64,000 bases of DNA from Raineyella sp. LH-20 (GTDB taxonomy: Bacteria > Actinomycetota > Actinomycetes > Propionibacteriales > Propionibacteriaceae): NCBI RefSeq assembly GCF_033110965.1, contig NZ_CP137003.1, positions 2,790,001 through 2,854,000 of the forward strand, given 5' to 3'. A program made the translations under genes and the position numbers. This document shows, piece by piece, positions 1 through 9,813 of the stretch (positions are counted from its first letter, which is position 1; every line of letters starts with the position of its first letter). The notes beneath the pieces were generated by a model, which saw nothing but the letters and a program-made list of their open reading frames with translations, ran no database searches and was not told where the DNA came from.

Positions 1-2178
1 GTGCCCGGTCCGGGCGGCCCGTGTTCCGAGATCTACATCGACCGCGGGTCGCAGTACGGCCCGGACGGCGGGCCGGAGGCCGACGAGGACCGGTTCCTGG
101 AGATCTGGAACCTGGTCTTCCAGACCCAGGACCTGGTCGAGGTGCGCTCGAAGACGGACTTCGACGTGGCGGGCGACCTGCCGAAGAAGAACATCGACAC
201 CGGCGCCGGGCTGGAGCGGATCGCGTACCTGCTGCAGGGCAAGCAGAACATGTACGAGATCGACGAGGTGTGGCCGGTCATCGCGCGCGCCGCCGAGCTG
301 GCCGGCAAGACCTACGGCGCCGACCACGTCGACGACGTCCGGCTGCGGGTCGTCGGCGACCACGTACGCTCCGGGCTGATGCTGATGGCCGACGGAGTCT
401 CGCCGGGCAACGAGGCGCGCGGCTACGTGCTGCGTCGACTGCTGCGCCGGGCGATCCGGGCGATGCGGCTGCTGGGTGTGCAGGATCCGGTGCTGGGTGA
501 GCTGCTGCCGATCAGCCGGGACCTGATGACCGTCTCCTGGCCCGAGGTCGGTGCGAACTGGGCGCGGATCAGCGACGTGGCGTACGCCGAGGAGGACACC
601 TTCCGACGCACCCTCACCTCCGGCACCCAGATCTTCGACGTGGCGGTGCAGAAGGCCAAGGACGCCGGCGAGGCGACCCTGTCCGGCGCGGCCGCGTTCC
701 AGCTGCACGACACGTATGGCTTCCCGATCGACCTCACCCTGGAGATGGCCGAGGAACAGGGCCTGTCGGTCGACCGCAAGGGCTTCCAGAGCCTGATGCA
801 GGAACAGCGGGACCGGGCCAAGGCGGATGCCCGTGCCAAGAAGGGTGGCATGGTCAGCAACGACACGTACCGCGAGCTGCGGGCGTCGGGCGAGACCACC
901 TTCACCGGCTACACCGAGCTGGTCACCGGGTCGACCGTTCGTGGCCTGCTCCGCGACGGACAGACCGTCGGTGAGGCGCAGGCGGGGGAGACCATCGACC
1001 TGGTGCTGGCGGAGACCCCGTTCTACGCGGAGTCCGGCGGTCAGGACGCCGACCTGGGCATCATCACCGGCGACGGGCTGCACCTGGACGTCCTGGACGT
1101 CCAGCGCCCGGTCCCCGGTCTGGTCGTGCACACCGTGCGGATCGGCGAGGGTGAACTGCACGTCGGCCAGTCGGTCGACGCGCGGGTCGATCCTGCCCAC
1201 CGGCTCGGCTCCCAGCAGGCGCACTCGGCGACCCACCTGGTGCACGCCGCGCTGCGCGAGCTGGTCGGCCCGACGGCGGTGCAGGCCGGCTCCTACAACA
1301 AGCCCGGCTACCTGCGCTTCGACTTCAACTCCACCCAGGGCCTGTCGAAGGACCTGCAGCAGGCGATCGAGGGCCGCACCATGGAGGCGATCCACGACGA
1401 CCTCGCGGTGACCACCCAGATGATGAGCCTGACCGACGCGAAGGCGGCCGGGGCGATGGCGATGTTCGGCGAGAAGTACCCCGAGCGGGTGCGGGTCGTC
1501 GAGATGGGCAGCCCGTGGTCGCTGGAGCTGTGCGGCGGCACCCACGTGTCCCACACCTCCCAGATCGGGCTGGTCGCGATGACCGGCGAGTCGTCCATCG
1601 GATCCGGCATCCGCCGGGTGGAGTTCCTGGTCGGCCCGCAGGCCTTCGACCACTTCGCGGCCGAGCGTCAACTCGTGCTCGGTCTGGCCGACACGCTGCG
1701 CACGCAGCCCGACCAGCTCGCCGAGCGGGTCGCCCGGATGGCCGAGCAGCTCAAGGCCGCCGAGAAGGAGATCGCCGCCTACCGCGCCAAGGAACTGCTG
1801 GCAGCCGCCGGCTCGTTCGTCGACCGCGCGGTGCGCCTCGGTGACGTCACCCTGGTGGCGGAGACCGTCGAGGGCGTGGCCGCCGGTGACCTGCGCACCC
1901 TGGCCACCGAGATCCGCGGACGGCTCGGCGAGACCCCGGCCGTGGTCGCCCTGGTGGGCGGCACCGAGAAGCCGGCCGCGGTGGTCGCCACCACCGCCGG
2001 CGCCCGCGACCTCGGCCTGTCGGCCGGTGACCTGATCCGCCTCGCCGTCGCCGCGCTCGGCGGCAAGGGCGGCGGCAAACCAGACCTGGCCCAGGGCGGC
2101 GGCACCGACGCTGCGGGGGCCCCGGCGGCGTTGGCGGCGGTCCGAGCGGCCGTCGAGAAGGTCGGCGCCGCTCGATGA
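1..2178 (+). CDS. alaS: Alanyl-tRNA synthetase, C-terminal part (5' end outside window)
   Basis: Charges tRNA-Ala with alanine in the cytoplasm and clears mischarged Ser/Gly-tRNA-Ala. The frame is open from base 1, and the first residues (PGPGGPCSEIYIDRG) match the late part of the class II catalytic domain, so roughly the first 150-170 residues lie upstream; the GTG at base 1 is not the true start. About 725 residues are visible: the end of the catalytic domain, the tRNA-recognition helices, the editing domain with zinc ligands HSATH (visible residues 408-412) and CGGTH (511-515), then a coiled coil and the glycine-rich C-Ala domain. The stop overlaps the ruvX start as ATGA, so the two are translationally coupled. 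The alaS-ruvX-mltG-aroE order is common in actinobacteria. Identification is secure. Confidence 0.97.
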   Translation: MPGPGGPCSEIYIDRGSQYGPDGGPEADEDRFLEIWNLVFQTQDLVEVRSKTDFDVAGDLPKKNIDTGAGLERIAYLLQGKQNMYEIDEVWPVIARAAELAGKTYGADHVDDVRLRVVGDHVRSGLMLMADGVSPGNEARGYVLRRLLRRAIRAMRLLGVQDPVLGELLPISRDLMTVSWPEVGANWARISDVAYAEEDTFRRTLTSGTQIFDVAVQKAKDAGEATLSGAAAFQLHDTYGFPIDLTLEMAEEQGLSVDRKGFQSLMQEQRDRAKADARAKKGGMVSNDTYRELRASGETTFTGYTELVTGSTVRGLLRDGQTVGEAQAGETIDLVLAETPFYAESGGQDADLGIITGDGLHLDVLDVQRPVPGLVVHTVRIGEGELHVGQSVDARVDPAHRLGSQQAHSATHLVHAALRELVGPTAVQAGSYNKPGYLRFDFNSTQGLSKDLQQAIEGRTMEAIHDDLAVTTQMMSLTDAKAAGAMAMFGEKYPERVRVVEMGSPWSLELCGGTHVSHTSQIGLVAMTGESSIGSGIRRVEFLVGPQAFDHFAAERQLVLGLADTLRTQPDQLAERVARMAEQLKAAEKEIAAYRAKELLAAAGSFVDRAVRLGDVTLVAETVEGVAAGDLRTLATEIRGRLGETPAVVALVGGTEKPAAVVATTAGARDLGLSAGDLIRLAVAALGGKGGGKPDLAQGGGTDAAGAPAALAAVRAAVEKVGAAR

Positions 2179-2663
2179 CGGTGCGTCCCGGCGTCCGACT
2201 CGCCCTCGACTGGGGCGACGCACGCATCGGCGTGGCGGCCTGCGATCCGGCCGCCACGCTGGCCTACCCGGTGCGGACCGTGCAGGTCCGGGGCGACGAG
2301 AACGCCGCGATCGGCGAGATCCTCGGTCTCGTCGACGAGTACGGGCCACTGCTCGAGGTGGTGATGGGGCTGCCACGTACGCTCAAGGGCAAGGAGGGGC
2401 CCGCCGCGCAGAAGATGCGCCGGCGGGCCGCCGTGCTCCGGCGGCGCCTCGACGCCACCACCGGCCTGCGCCTGGTCGACGAGCGGATGACGACCGCAGC
2501 CGCCAGCAAGGACCTGCACGCCGCCGGCCGCAACACCCGGGCCCAGCGGTCCGTCATCGACCAGGCCGCCGCGGTGGCCATCCTCGAGTACGCCCTCTCC
2601 GCCGAACGAGCCACCGGCACCCCGTCCGGTGAACTCGTGCCCCCCGACCCGGGAGACGCCTGA
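2175..2663 (+). CDS. ruvX: RuvX/YqgF putative pre-16S rRNA nuclease (RNase H-like)
   Basis: 162 residues, the usual size of the YqgF/RuvX family, which has an RNase H fold and is linked to 16S rRNA 5' maturation (formerly called a Holliday junction resolvase). Visible family blocks are LALDWGDARIGVA near the N-terminus with the first catalytic Asp, VVMGLPRTLKG in the middle, LVDERMTT with the second acidic residue, and VIDQAAAVAILE with the third. The ATG overlaps the alaS stop by ATGA and its own TGA overlaps the mltG ATG as TGATG, so it sits inside one translationally coupled operon. Confidence 0.95.
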   Translation: MTVRPGVRLALDWGDARIGVAACDPAATLAYPVRTVQVRGDENAAIGEILGLVDEYGPLLEVVMGLPRTLKGKEGPAAQKMRRRAAVLRRRLDATTGLRLVDERMTTAAASKDLHAAGRNTRAQRSVIDQAAAVAILEYALSAERATGTPSGELVPPDPGDA

Positions 2664-3814
2664 TGAGTCATTTCCTCGATCAGCCCGACCAGCCGCGCCC
2701 GCGTCGCGGCGGCCCCGCACGCCGTGCCGTCGACTCACGCCGCCGGCGCGGATCACGCGTGGCCGGCGTGATCCTGCTGGTGGTCCTCGTCCTCGTCGTC
2801 GGGCTGCTCGGTGCCGGCGGCTGGTACGCGGCCGGCAAGCTCGGGCTCCGCGCCCCCGACTACGCCGCCTCCGCCACGCCGGGTGCCGCAGTCACCGTGA
2901 AGATCCCGGACGGCGCCAGCCTGAAACAGATGGGCACGATCCTCGCCGACGACGGCGTGGTGAAGTCGGAGGCAGCCTTCGTCCGGGCGGCGAAGGCGAA
3001 CAGCAAGGCGACCGCGATCCAGGCCGGCAGCTACCGCTTGACCAAGGGCCTGCCCGGCGCCGAGGCCGTCGAGGCGCTGCTCGATCCTAAGAACCGGATC
3101 GCCAAGCAGATCACCCTGCGCGAGGGACTGACCCTGGAGAAGCAGCTCGACGCGATCGCCGAGCAGAGCGGGATGGCCCGCCAGCAGTTCGCCGACCTCG
3201 CCAAGGATCCGGGCGCGTTGGGCGCCCCATTGTACGCCAAGACCCTCGAGGGCTTTCTGTTCCCCGACACGTACGAGTTCGGCGACAACACCACGCCCCA
3301 GCAGATCCTCACCGCGATGGTCGACGAGTACAACCAGACCGCCGGCCAGGTCGGCCTGGAGCAGGCCTCCGGCACGCTGGGGCACACCCCTGCCGAGATC
3401 GTCGCGGTCGCCTCGATCGTCGAGGCCGAGGCCCGCAACCCCGACGACCGGCCCAAGGTGGCGCGGGTGATCTACAACCGTCTCGAGCGCGGGATGCCGC
3501 TGCAGATGGACTCGACGGTGAAGTACCTCACCGGGCTGGACGGCAAGGTCACCACCACCGACAAGGACCGTGCCCAGCAGAGCCCGTACAACACCTATCT
3601 GCACGCAGGCCTGCCGCCGACCCCGATCGACGCCCCGGGCAAGGCCTCGCTCGACGCCGCCGCGCACCCGGCCGACGGGCCGTGGCTGTACTTCGTCACC
3701 GTCAACCTGCAGACCGGGGAGACGAAGTTCGCCAGCACCCTCGCCGAGCACAACCAGTACGTGGCCGAGTTCCAGTCCTGGTGCGCGACGGATGCGGCGA
3801 AGGGCATGTGTTGA
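2663..3814 (+). CDS. mltG: Endolytic murein transglycosylase MltG (YceG-like)
   Basis: 383 residues. Cleaves nascent peptidoglycan strands at the outer face of the membrane and is thought to end glycan elongation. The N-terminus is a short basic, proline-rich cytoplasmic segment, followed by one strong membrane helix (about residues 33-56, GVILLVVLVLVVGLLGAGGW) and an extracytoplasmic YceG domain. The conserved block SIVEAEARNPDDRPKVARV holds the catalytic Glu (about residue 254) and is followed by VIYNRLERGMPLQMDSTVKY. No LysM-like sequence stands out by eye before the catalytic domain. It lies between ruvX and aroE, overlapping ruvX by one base. Confidence 0.95.
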   Translation: MSHFLDQPDQPRPRRGGPARRAVDSRRRRGSRVAGVILLVVLVLVVGLLGAGGWYAAGKLGLRAPDYAASATPGAAVTVKIPDGASLKQMGTILADDGVVKSEAAFVRAAKANSKATAIQAGSYRLTKGLPGAEAVEALLDPKNRIAKQITLREGLTLEKQLDAIAEQSGMARQQFADLAKDPGALGAPLYAKTLEGFLFPDTYEFGDNTTPQQILTAMVDEYNQTAGQVGLEQASGTLGHTPAEIVAVASIVEAEARNPDDRPKVARVIYNRLERGMPLQMDSTVKYLTGLDGKVTTTDKDRAQQSPYNTYLHAGLPPTPIDAPGKASLDAAAHPADGPWLYFVTVNLQTGETKFASTLAEHNQYVAEFQSWCATDAAKGMC

Positions 3815-3815
3815 T

Positions 3816-4640
3816 ATGCACCGCTGTGCCGTGCTCGGCTCGCCGATCGGGCATTCGCTGTCGCCGGTGCTGCACCGGGCGGCGTACGACGCCCTCGGCC
3901 TGACCGACTGGACGTACGAGGCGTACGACGTCGACGAGGCGGGCCTGGCCGGCTTCGTGGCCGGCCGTGGCCCGGAATGGGTCGGACTGAGCCTGACGAT
4001 GCCGCTCAAGCAGGCGGTGCTGGCGCTGGGGGAGCCCAGCGAGGTGGCCCGGATCGTCGGGGCCGGCAACACCCTGGTCTTCGACCACGCCGGCGGCCCG
4101 CACCACGTGGAGAACACCGACGTCACCGGGATGACCGCCGCGCTGTCCCGGGCCGGGGTGGCCACGGCCGACACGGCGCTGCTGATCGGCGCCGGCGCCA
4201 CCGCGCGCTCCGCACTGGCCTCGCTGGCCCCGCTGGGGGTGCACACGGTGACGGTGATGGCGCGCTCGGCGGACCGGGCGCACGCCAGCCTCGACCCGGT
4301 CGCCGCGCATTTCGGGCAGCGGATCGAGGTGATCGACTGGGCGGCCGTCCCGGCGGTCGCGCCCGCGGTGACGATCGCCACCGCCCCGGCCGCCCTCGAG
4401 GAGGACACGGCGGAGCGGATCGCCGGGCTGTCCGGCGTGGTGTTCGACATCATCTACGACCCGTGGCCGACGGTCCTGGCCGAGGCGGCGCTGCGGGCCG
4501 GCGGCACCGTGCTGGACGGGATGGACCTGCTGGCCGCCCAGGCGGTCGACCAGGTGCGGCTGATGACCGGGCGCGAGGTGGCCGTCGAGGTCCTGCTGTC
4601 TGCCGGTCGGGCGGCGTTGGCCGCCCGTCGGGAGGGATGA
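3816..4640 (+). CDS. aroE: Shikimate 5-dehydrogenase
   Basis: 274 residues. Reduces 3-dehydroshikimate to shikimate with NADPH. The ATG two bases after the mltG stop was chosen because the product then begins with the family signature ([19 protein letters not shown]); the open frame extends further upstream but overlaps mltG. The substrate site is [12 protein letters not shown] (catalytic Lys), followed by NTDVTG with the catalytic Asp, and a nucleotide-binding [12 protein letters not shown]. The GxGGxxR-like NADP loop is GAGATARS here, slightly divergent from the strict enzyme signature, as is usual for actinobacterial AroE proteins. It is followed by aroC and aroKB, so three shikimate steps are colinear. 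Confidence 0.92.
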   Translation: MHRCAVLGSPIGHSLSPVLHRAAYDALGLTDWTYEAYDVDEAGLAGFVAGRGPEWVGLSLTMPLKQAVLALGEPSEVARIVGAGNTLVFDHAGGPHHVENTDVTGMTAALSRAGVATADTALLIGAGATARSALASLAPLGVHTVTVMARSADRAHASLDPVAAHFGQRIEVIDWAAVPAVAPAVTIATAPAALEEDTAERIAGLSGVVFDIIYDPWPTVLAEAALRAGGTVLDGMDLLAAQAVDQVRLMTGREVAVEVLLSAGRAALAARREG

Positions 4641-4653
4641 GAGAGTAGCCCCC

Positions 4654-5850
4654 ATGGTGCGATGGTTGACGGCCGGAGAGTCCCACGGACAGGCGCTGGT
4701 GGCGGTCCTGGAGGGGATGCCCTCCCACATCCAGGTGACGTCGCAGGACATCGCCGACGCGCTGGCCCGCCGGCGGCTCGGCTACGGCCGCGGCGCCCGG
4801 ATGAAGTTCGAGGCCGACACGGTCACCATGATCGGCGGCGTACGCCACGGCGAGACGCTCGGATCGCCGGTCGCCATCGAAGTCGGCAACACCGAATGGC
4901 CCAAGTGGGAGACGGTGATGTCGCCCGACCCGGTCGATCCGGAGGTCCTCGCCGACCAGGCGCGGGCGGCGAAGCTGACCCGGCCGCGTCCCGGTCATGC
5001 CGATCTGGCGGGCATGCAGAAGTACGACTGGGACGAGGCGCGGCCGCTGCTGGAGCGGGCCTCGGCCCGGGAGACAGCCGCCCGGGTGGCGCTGGGCCGG
5101 GTCGCGGCGAACTTCCTTGAGCAGGCGTACGGCATCACCGTGCTGTCCCACGTCGTCGAACTGGGCCCGGTGCGGGCCCCGGGCGGCATCTACCCGACGA
5201 TCGAGGACCTGCCCCGGATCGACGCCGACCCGCTGCGCTGTGCCGATCCCCAGACGTCGGACAAGATGGTGGCCGAGGTCGACGCCTGCCAGCAGGCGGG
5301 GGACACCCTCGGCGGGGTCGTCGAGGTGCTCGCCTGGGGCGTGCCGGCCGGGATCGGCTCGCACGTGCACTGGGACCGGCGGCTCGATTCCCGCTTGGCC
5401 GCCGCGCTGATGGGCATCCAGGCGATCAAGGGGGTCGAGGTCGGCGACGGCTTCGAACTGGCCCGGGTCCGTGGCTCGCAGGCGCACGACGAGATCGCGC
5501 CCGGCCCGGACGGCATCCACCGGCTGTCGCACCATGCCGGCGGCACCGAGGCCGGGATCAGCACCGGCGAACTGCTGCGGGTGCGGGCGGCGATGAAGCC
5601 GATCGCCACCGTGCCGCGGGCGCTGCGCACCCTCGACACCACCACCGGGGAGCCGGCGGTGGCCCACCACCAGCGGTCCGACGTGTGCGCCGTGCCGGCG
5701 GCGGGGGTGGTCGCCGAGGCGATGGTCGCCCTGGTGCTGGCCGACGCGTGCCTGGAGAAGTTCGGTGGTGACTCGGTCGCCGAGACCCGGCGCAACCACC
5801 GGGCCTACCTCGCCGACGTCGCTGCCCGAGGGCTGGCGGTGCACGAATGA
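4654..5850 (+). CDS. aroC: Chorismate synthase
   Basis: 398 residues, the standard length. Converts EPSP to chorismate using reduced FMN. The N-terminal signature [21 protein letters not shown] is directly visible, followed by the [15 protein letters not shown] block and, near the C-terminus, [15 protein letters not shown] with the phosphate-binding Arg residues. It starts 13 bases after aroE and its stop overlaps the aroKB start as ATGA. Nothing in it looks damaged. Together with aroE and aroKB it supplies chorismate for aromatic amino acids; tyrA lies 35 kb downstream in this window. Confidence 0.98.
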   Translation: MVRWLTAGESHGQALVAVLEGMPSHIQVTSQDIADALARRRLGYGRGARMKFEADTVTMIGGVRHGETLGSPVAIEVGNTEWPKWETVMSPDPVDPEVLADQARAAKLTRPRPGHADLAGMQKYDWDEARPLLERASARETAARVALGRVAANFLEQAYGITVLSHVVELGPVRAPGGIYPTIEDLPRIDADPLRCADPQTSDKMVAEVDACQQAGDTLGGVVEVLAWGVPAGIGSHVHWDRRLDSRLAAALMGIQAIKGVEVGDGFELARVRGSQAHDEIAPGPDGIHRLSHHAGGTEAGISTGELLRVRAAMKPIATVPRALRTLDTTTGEPAVAHHQRSDVCAVPAAGVVAEAMVALVLADACLEKFGGDSVAETRRNHRAYLADVAARGLAVHE

Positions 5851-7433
5851 TCACCACGCTCACCCGTCCGCTGGTCCTGATCGGCGCCCCCGGCGCCGGC
5901 AAGTCCACCGTCGGCCGGCTGCTCGCCGAGCGGCTCGGCTGCGAGTTCCTCGACGTCGACGACGTGATCGAGGAGCGCGCCGGCCGCCCGATCCGCGACA
6001 TCTTCGCGTACGACGGCGAGGCGACCTTCCGGGCGATGGAGAGCGCCGTCACGCTCGAGGTGCTCGATCGCCCTGCGGTGATCAGCCTCGGTGGCGGTGC
6101 TCCGATGACCCCTGCCGTCCGGGACGGGCTGGCCGGCCACACCGTGGTGTGGCTGGAGGTCGGGCCCGGGCAGGCCGCCGACCGGGTCGGCCTGAACGTC
6201 GCTCGCCCGCTGCTGCTGGGCAATGTCCGCGGGCAGCTGCGCGCTCTGCTCGAGGAGCGTCTGCCGACGTACGCCGCGGTGGCCACCCACCGGGTCGTCA
6301 CCGACGACCTGACCCCCGACGAGGTGGCGTCCGCCGTCCTGGCGGCGGTCGGCGGGCCGGCCACGATCGAGGTGCACGCCGACGACCCGTACGTCGTCGA
6401 GGTCGGCCCCGGTGTGCTGGACCGGGTCGCCGCCCTGGTCGGCGACACCCGCCAGGTGGCGATCCTGCACCCGGCCGTGCTCCGCTCGGTGGCCGGACGC
6501 GTCGCCGAGGCCGTCACCGGCGAGACGCTGTTGATCGAGCTGCCGGACGGTGAGGAGGCCAAGACGGTCACCGTGCTGGCCGACTGCTGGGACCGCCTCG
6601 CCGCGGCCGGCTTCACCCGCTCCGACCTGGTGATCGGGCTGGGCGGTGGCGCGACCACCGACCTGGCCGGCTTCGTCGCGGCGTCGTGGCTGCGGGGGGT
6701 CCGCTTCCTCACCCTGCCGACCACGGTGCTGGCGATGGTCGATGCCGCCGTCGGTGGCAAGACCGGGATCAACATCGCCGCCGGGAAGAACCTGGTCGGC
6801 GCCTTCCACGAGCCGATCGGCGTGCTGTGCGACACCGACCTGCTGCGCACCCTCGACCCGCGCGAGCTGCGGTCGGGGATGGCCGAGGTGGTCAAGTGCG
6901 GCTTCATCGCCGACCCGCGGATCCTGGAACTGGTCGAGGCCGACATCACCGACGCTCTGGCGCCGGCCGGCCCGGTGCAGACCGAGACCATCCGGCGCGG
7001 CATCGCCGTGAAGGCCCGGGTGGTCTCGGGTGACCTCCGGGAGCGGACCAGCACCGCCGACCGGATCGGCCGCGAACAGTTGAACTACGGCCACACCCTG
7101 GCCCACGCCATCGAGCAGCGCGAGCACTTCCAGTGGCGCCACGGCGAGGCGATCAGCGTCGGGATGGTCTTCGTCGCCGAGGTCGCCCAGCGGCTGGGGC
7201 TGATCGACGAGGCGCTGGTCGCCCGGCATCGTACGATCCTCTCCGCTGTCGGCCTGCCGACGACCTACCAGCCCGACGCCTGGCCGGAACTGCGCGCGAC
7301 GATGGCGCTGGACAAGAAGACCCGCGGCGACATGTTGCGCCTGGTGGTGTTGCGCGGGCTGGGGGATCCGGTGATCGCCGAGGGTGTCGACGAGGGCCTG
7401 CTCGCGGAGGCGTACGCCGCCACCTGCCGGTAG
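5847..7433 (+). CDS. aroKB: Bifunctional shikimate kinase / 3-dehydroquinate synthase fusion
   Basis: 528 residues, equal to shikimate kinase (about 1-170) joined to 3-dehydroquinate synthase (about 172-528). The kinase half has the P-loop GAPGAGKST at residues 13-21, [14 protein letters not shown] for shikimate binding, the ISLGGG loop and RPLL lid. The synthase half has [31 protein letters not shown] and [11 protein letters not shown] with NAD, zinc and substrate residues. No stop or frameshift separates the halves. The two catalyse non-adjacent pathway steps (2 and 5). The ATG overlaps the aroC stop. Fusions of this order are known in some actinobacteria (for example Bifidobacterium); I infer that both halves are active because the motifs are intact. 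Confidence 0.95.
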   Translation: MITTLTRPLVLIGAPGAGKSTVGRLLAERLGCEFLDVDDVIEERAGRPIRDIFAYDGEATFRAMESAVTLEVLDRPAVISLGGGAPMTPAVRDGLAGHTVVWLEVGPGQAADRVGLNVARPLLLGNVRGQLRALLEERLPTYAAVATHRVVTDDLTPDEVASAVLAAVGGPATIEVHADDPYVVEVGPGVLDRVAALVGDTRQVAILHPAVLRSVAGRVAEAVTGETLLIELPDGEEAKTVTVLADCWDRLAAAGFTRSDLVIGLGGGATTDLAGFVAASWLRGVRFLTLPTTVLAMVDAAVGGKTGINIAAGKNLVGAFHEPIGVLCDTDLLRTLDPRELRSGMAEVVKCGFIADPRILELVEADITDALAPAGPVQTETIRRGIAVKARVVSGDLRERTSTADRIGREQLNYGHTLAHAIEQREHFQWRHGEAISVGMVFVAEVAQRLGLIDEALVARHRTILSAVGLPTTYQPDAWPELRATMALDKKTRGDMLRLVVLRGLGDPVIAEGVDEGLLAEAYAATCR

Positions 7434-7438
7434 TCGGC

Positions 7439-7444
7439 TACGGT
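7439..7444 (+). promoter_or_regulatory. Putative -10 box of a leaderless Eis-like transcript
   Basis: TACGGT lies 7 nt before the ATG at 7452, just after the aroKB stop. The distance fits a transcript that starts at or next to the ATG. No Shine-Dalgarno sequence is visible. Weak evidence on its own, but it matches the spacing seen at about a dozen other genes here. Confidence 0.4.
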
Positions 7445-7451
7445 ACGGGAA

Positions 7452-8699
7452 ATGGCCGACTACGACATCCGGACCCTGCCCGCCGGCGACGACCTGACCG
7501 AGGAACTGGCCGGCTGGCGTCGTGCCTGCGCGCTCGGTTTCCTCGGACCGGAGGACGACGACGGGCACCTCGAGCTCTGGAACCGGCTGCGGGTCGCCGA
7601 CGCGATGACCCTCGTCGGCGCCTACCCGGAGCACCCGCTGCCGGGTCTGCCGCCGCAGGTGCCGGTGGCCACGTACGGCGCGTTCACGAAGACGCTGAAC
7701 ACCGGTGGTCACCTCGAACCGATCCACCTGATCACCGACGTCACCGTCCGGCCTACCCATCGGCGCCGCGGCCTGCTGCGGGCGATGATGACCGCCGACC
7801 TCCGTGAGGCTGCGGCGGCCGGTCTGCCGCTGGCCGCGCTGACTGCGTCGGAGGCAACGATCTACGGGCGCTTCGGCTTCGCGTCGGCGACCTTCCGTCA
7901 GGCCATCGAGCTGGACACCCGCCGCACCGGTCTGCCGGCGCCCGCGGCATCCCGGGTCGAGATCGTGGACGCCGGCTCGGCGGCGCCGCTGCTGCGCGAG
8001 GCGTTCGGCCGGTTCCACGCGGCCTCCCGCGGTTCGATCGATCGCCCGGCCTACTACGACCTCCACCTGACCGGCCGCTGGGACGGCCAGACCCGCGCAC
8101 CGAACCCCGGCGTACGGGTCGCGGTGCACTACGCCGACGACGACCGACCGGACGGCCACCTCGTCTACACCATTGATGAGAAGGCGGCGACGGCGGTCGT
8201 CCGTGACCTGGTGGCGGCCGATCCCGCGGTGGAGCTGGCCTTGTGGCACTTCGTGGCGTCGATCGACCTGGTCCGGACGGTGACCTGTCGAAGTCTCGGC
8301 CCGGCCAGCCCGCTGCGCTGGGCACTGGCCGACAGCCGTGCGCTGACCACCACCGGCTGTGCCGACTTCATCTGGCTCCGCGTGCTGGACGTGGTGCGGG
8401 CGCTGGAGGTCCGCGGCTGGGACGCGGCCGGCACGGTGGAGTTCGCGGTCACCGATCCGCTCGGCCACGCCGCGGGCAGCTGGCGGCTGGACATCGGCGA
8501 CGACGGTGCGCAGGTCACCCCGATCGCCTCCGCCGACCTGACGATCAGCGAGCGGGCGCTGGCGGCGATGTACCTCGGCGCCACGGACGCCCGCGTCCTG
8601 GCCGCCTCCGGTCTGATCACCGGCCCCGCCGGCCGGGTGGCGGAGCTGGGCCGGCTCTTCCGCACCGACATCCCGGCGCACTGCCTCACCGGTTTCTGA
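7452..8699 (+). CDS. Eis-like GNAT N-acetyltransferase with SCP2-like C-terminal domain
   Basis: 415 residues, the size of the Eis family (tandem GNAT domains plus a sterol-carrier-like C-terminal domain). The N-terminal GNAT contains the acetyl-CoA loop block DVTVRPTHRRRGLLRAMM and the typical ALTASEATIYGRFGFA. The C-terminal domain ends in HCLTGF: in characterised Eis enzymes the terminal Phe carboxylate acts as the general base, so the exact Phe end supports an active enzyme. Eis proteins acetylate aminoglycosides and protein or small-molecule amines; the natural substrate here is unknown. It occupies the place between aroB and efp where pepQ often sits in other actinobacteria. Confidence 0.85.
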   Translation: MADYDIRTLPAGDDLTEELAGWRRACALGFLGPEDDDGHLELWNRLRVADAMTLVGAYPEHPLPGLPPQVPVATYGAFTKTLNTGGHLEPIHLITDVTVRPTHRRRGLLRAMMTADLREAAAAGLPLAALTASEATIYGRFGFASATFRQAIELDTRRTGLPAPAASRVEIVDAGSAAPLLREAFGRFHAASRGSIDRPAYYDLHLTGRWDGQTRAPNPGVRVAVHYADDDRPDGHLVYTIDEKAATAVVRDLVAADPAVELALWHFVASIDLVRTVTCRSLGPASPLRWALADSRALTTTGCADFIWLRVLDVVRALEVRGWDAAGTVEFAVTDPLGHAAGSWRLDIGDDGAQVTPIASADLTISERALAAMYLGATDARVLAASGLITGPAGRVAELGRLFRTDIPAHCLTGF

Positions 8700-8751
8700 C
8701 GGCAGAGGCTGCGCCGTTCCGGACCGATTGGGCGATGCTGGGGCGTACGAC

Positions 8752-8757
8752 TACACT
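8752..8757 (+). promoter_or_regulatory. Putative -10 box for the efp-nusB transcript
   Basis: TACACT about 57 bases before the efp start predicts a leader of around 50 nt that carries the GAAAGG ribosome-binding site at 8801-8806. No clear -35 was identified. Confidence 0.35.
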
Positions 8758-8813
8758 GGGCCGACGGCCCGCCCGGCCGGGTGGTCCGTGTGACGGTGGC
8801 GAAAGGCATAAGC

Positions 8814-9371
8814 GTGGCTTCCACGAATGACATCAAGAACGGGATGATCCTCGACCTGGACGGCCAGCTGTGGCAGGTCCTGTGGTTCCAGCACCACAAG
8901 CCGGGCAAGGGCAACACCGTCGTCCGTACGAAGATCAAGAACATCATGACCGGCAAGATCGTCGACAAGACGTTCAACTCCGACACCAAGGTCGACACCG
9001 CCACCGTCGACCGGCGGGACATGCAGTACCTCTACAACGACGGCGAGAACTACGTCTTCATGGACGTGACCAGCTTCGAGCAGCTCGAGCTGACCCCGGA
9101 GGTCGTCGGCGACGCCAAGGACTTCCTGCTGGAGGAGAACACCGCCACCGTCGCGATCCACGAGGGCACCCCGCTCTACATCGAGCTGCCCGCCTCGGTC
9201 GAGATGGAGATCACCTACACCGAGCCCGGCCTGCAGGGCGACCGCTCCACCGGCGGCACCAAGCCGGCCACGATCCAGACCGGCCGCCAGATCCAGGTGC
9301 CGCTGTTCCTCAACGTGGGCGACCGGGTCAAGGTCGACACCCGCAACGGCGACTACCTCGGCCGTCTGTGA
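8814..9371 (+). CDS. efp: Translation elongation factor P
   Basis: 185 residues. Relieves ribosome stalling at polyproline stretches. The GTG at 8814 was chosen because it gives the family N-terminus ([19 protein letters not shown]) and has a GAAAGG ribosome-binding site 7 nt upstream; the upstream GTG at 8781 would add 11 non-homologous residues. The tip loop [15 protein letters not shown] contains the conserved Lys. The C-terminal signature is present ([13 protein letters not shown]). No modification enzyme gene (EarP, EpmA or YmfI) is nearby. The stop overlaps nusB as GTGA. Confidence 0.97.
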   Translation: MASTNDIKNGMILDLDGQLWQVLWFQHHKPGKGNTVVRTKIKNIMTGKIVDKTFNSDTKVDTATVDRRDMQYLYNDGENYVFMDVTSFEQLELTPEVVGDAKDFLLEENTATVAIHEGTPLYIELPASVEMEITYTEPGLQGDRSTGGTKPATIQTGRQIQVPLFLNVGDRVKVDTRNGDYLGRL

Positions 9372-9787
9372 CCGGGAGCGCCCCTCGCCATCCTTCGTCC
9401 ACCCGGCACAAGGCCCGCAAGCGCGCCCTCGACATCATGTTCGAGGCGGAACTGCGCGGCCGGTCCGTGCTGGCCACGCTCACCGAGCGTGCGGACGCCG
9501 CCGAGCCTCCGGTCCGCGAGTACACCGCTGAGATCGTCCGCGCCTTCGACGACCACGCCGACGACGTCGATGCCAGGATCAGCGCCGCACTCGACAAGGA
9601 CTGGTCGCTGGACCGGATGCCGCTCGTCGACCGGACGGCCTGCCGGATCGCCGTGACCGAGATGCGCTACCTCGACCTGCCGATCGGCGTCGCGGTCACC
9701 GAAGCCATCGCCCTGGTCGAGGAACTCTCGACCGACGAATCGCCGACATTCGTCAGTGGCGTCCTGAACAACGTCGTCCTCGACTGA
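9368..9787 (+). CDS. nusB: Transcription antitermination factor NusB
   Basis: 139 residues. Binds NusE (S10) and boxA RNA in rRNA antitermination. The GTG at 9368 overlaps the efp TGA (GTGA) and gives the family start [20 protein letters not shown]. The C-terminal conserved block [22 protein letters not shown] is present. The open frame continues upstream through efp but this is the antiparallel reading of a coding region and is not protein. In many actinobacteria the next genes are pyrR, pyrB and pyrC; here carA follows after 26 bases. Confidence 0.96.
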   Translation: MTGSAPRHPSSTRHKARKRALDIMFEAELRGRSVLATLTERADAAEPPVREYTAEIVRAFDDHADDVDARISAALDKDWSLDRMPLVDRTACRIAVTEMRYLDLPIGVAVTEAIALVEELSTDESPTFVSGVLNNVVLD

Positions 9788-9813
9788 CCGATCCCGAAAG
9801 GACCCGTCCTCCT

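Noticed and set aside
1-3. GTG at base 1 as the alaS start
   Set aside because: The first residues already belong to the middle of the catalytic domain; the gene continues upstream of the window.
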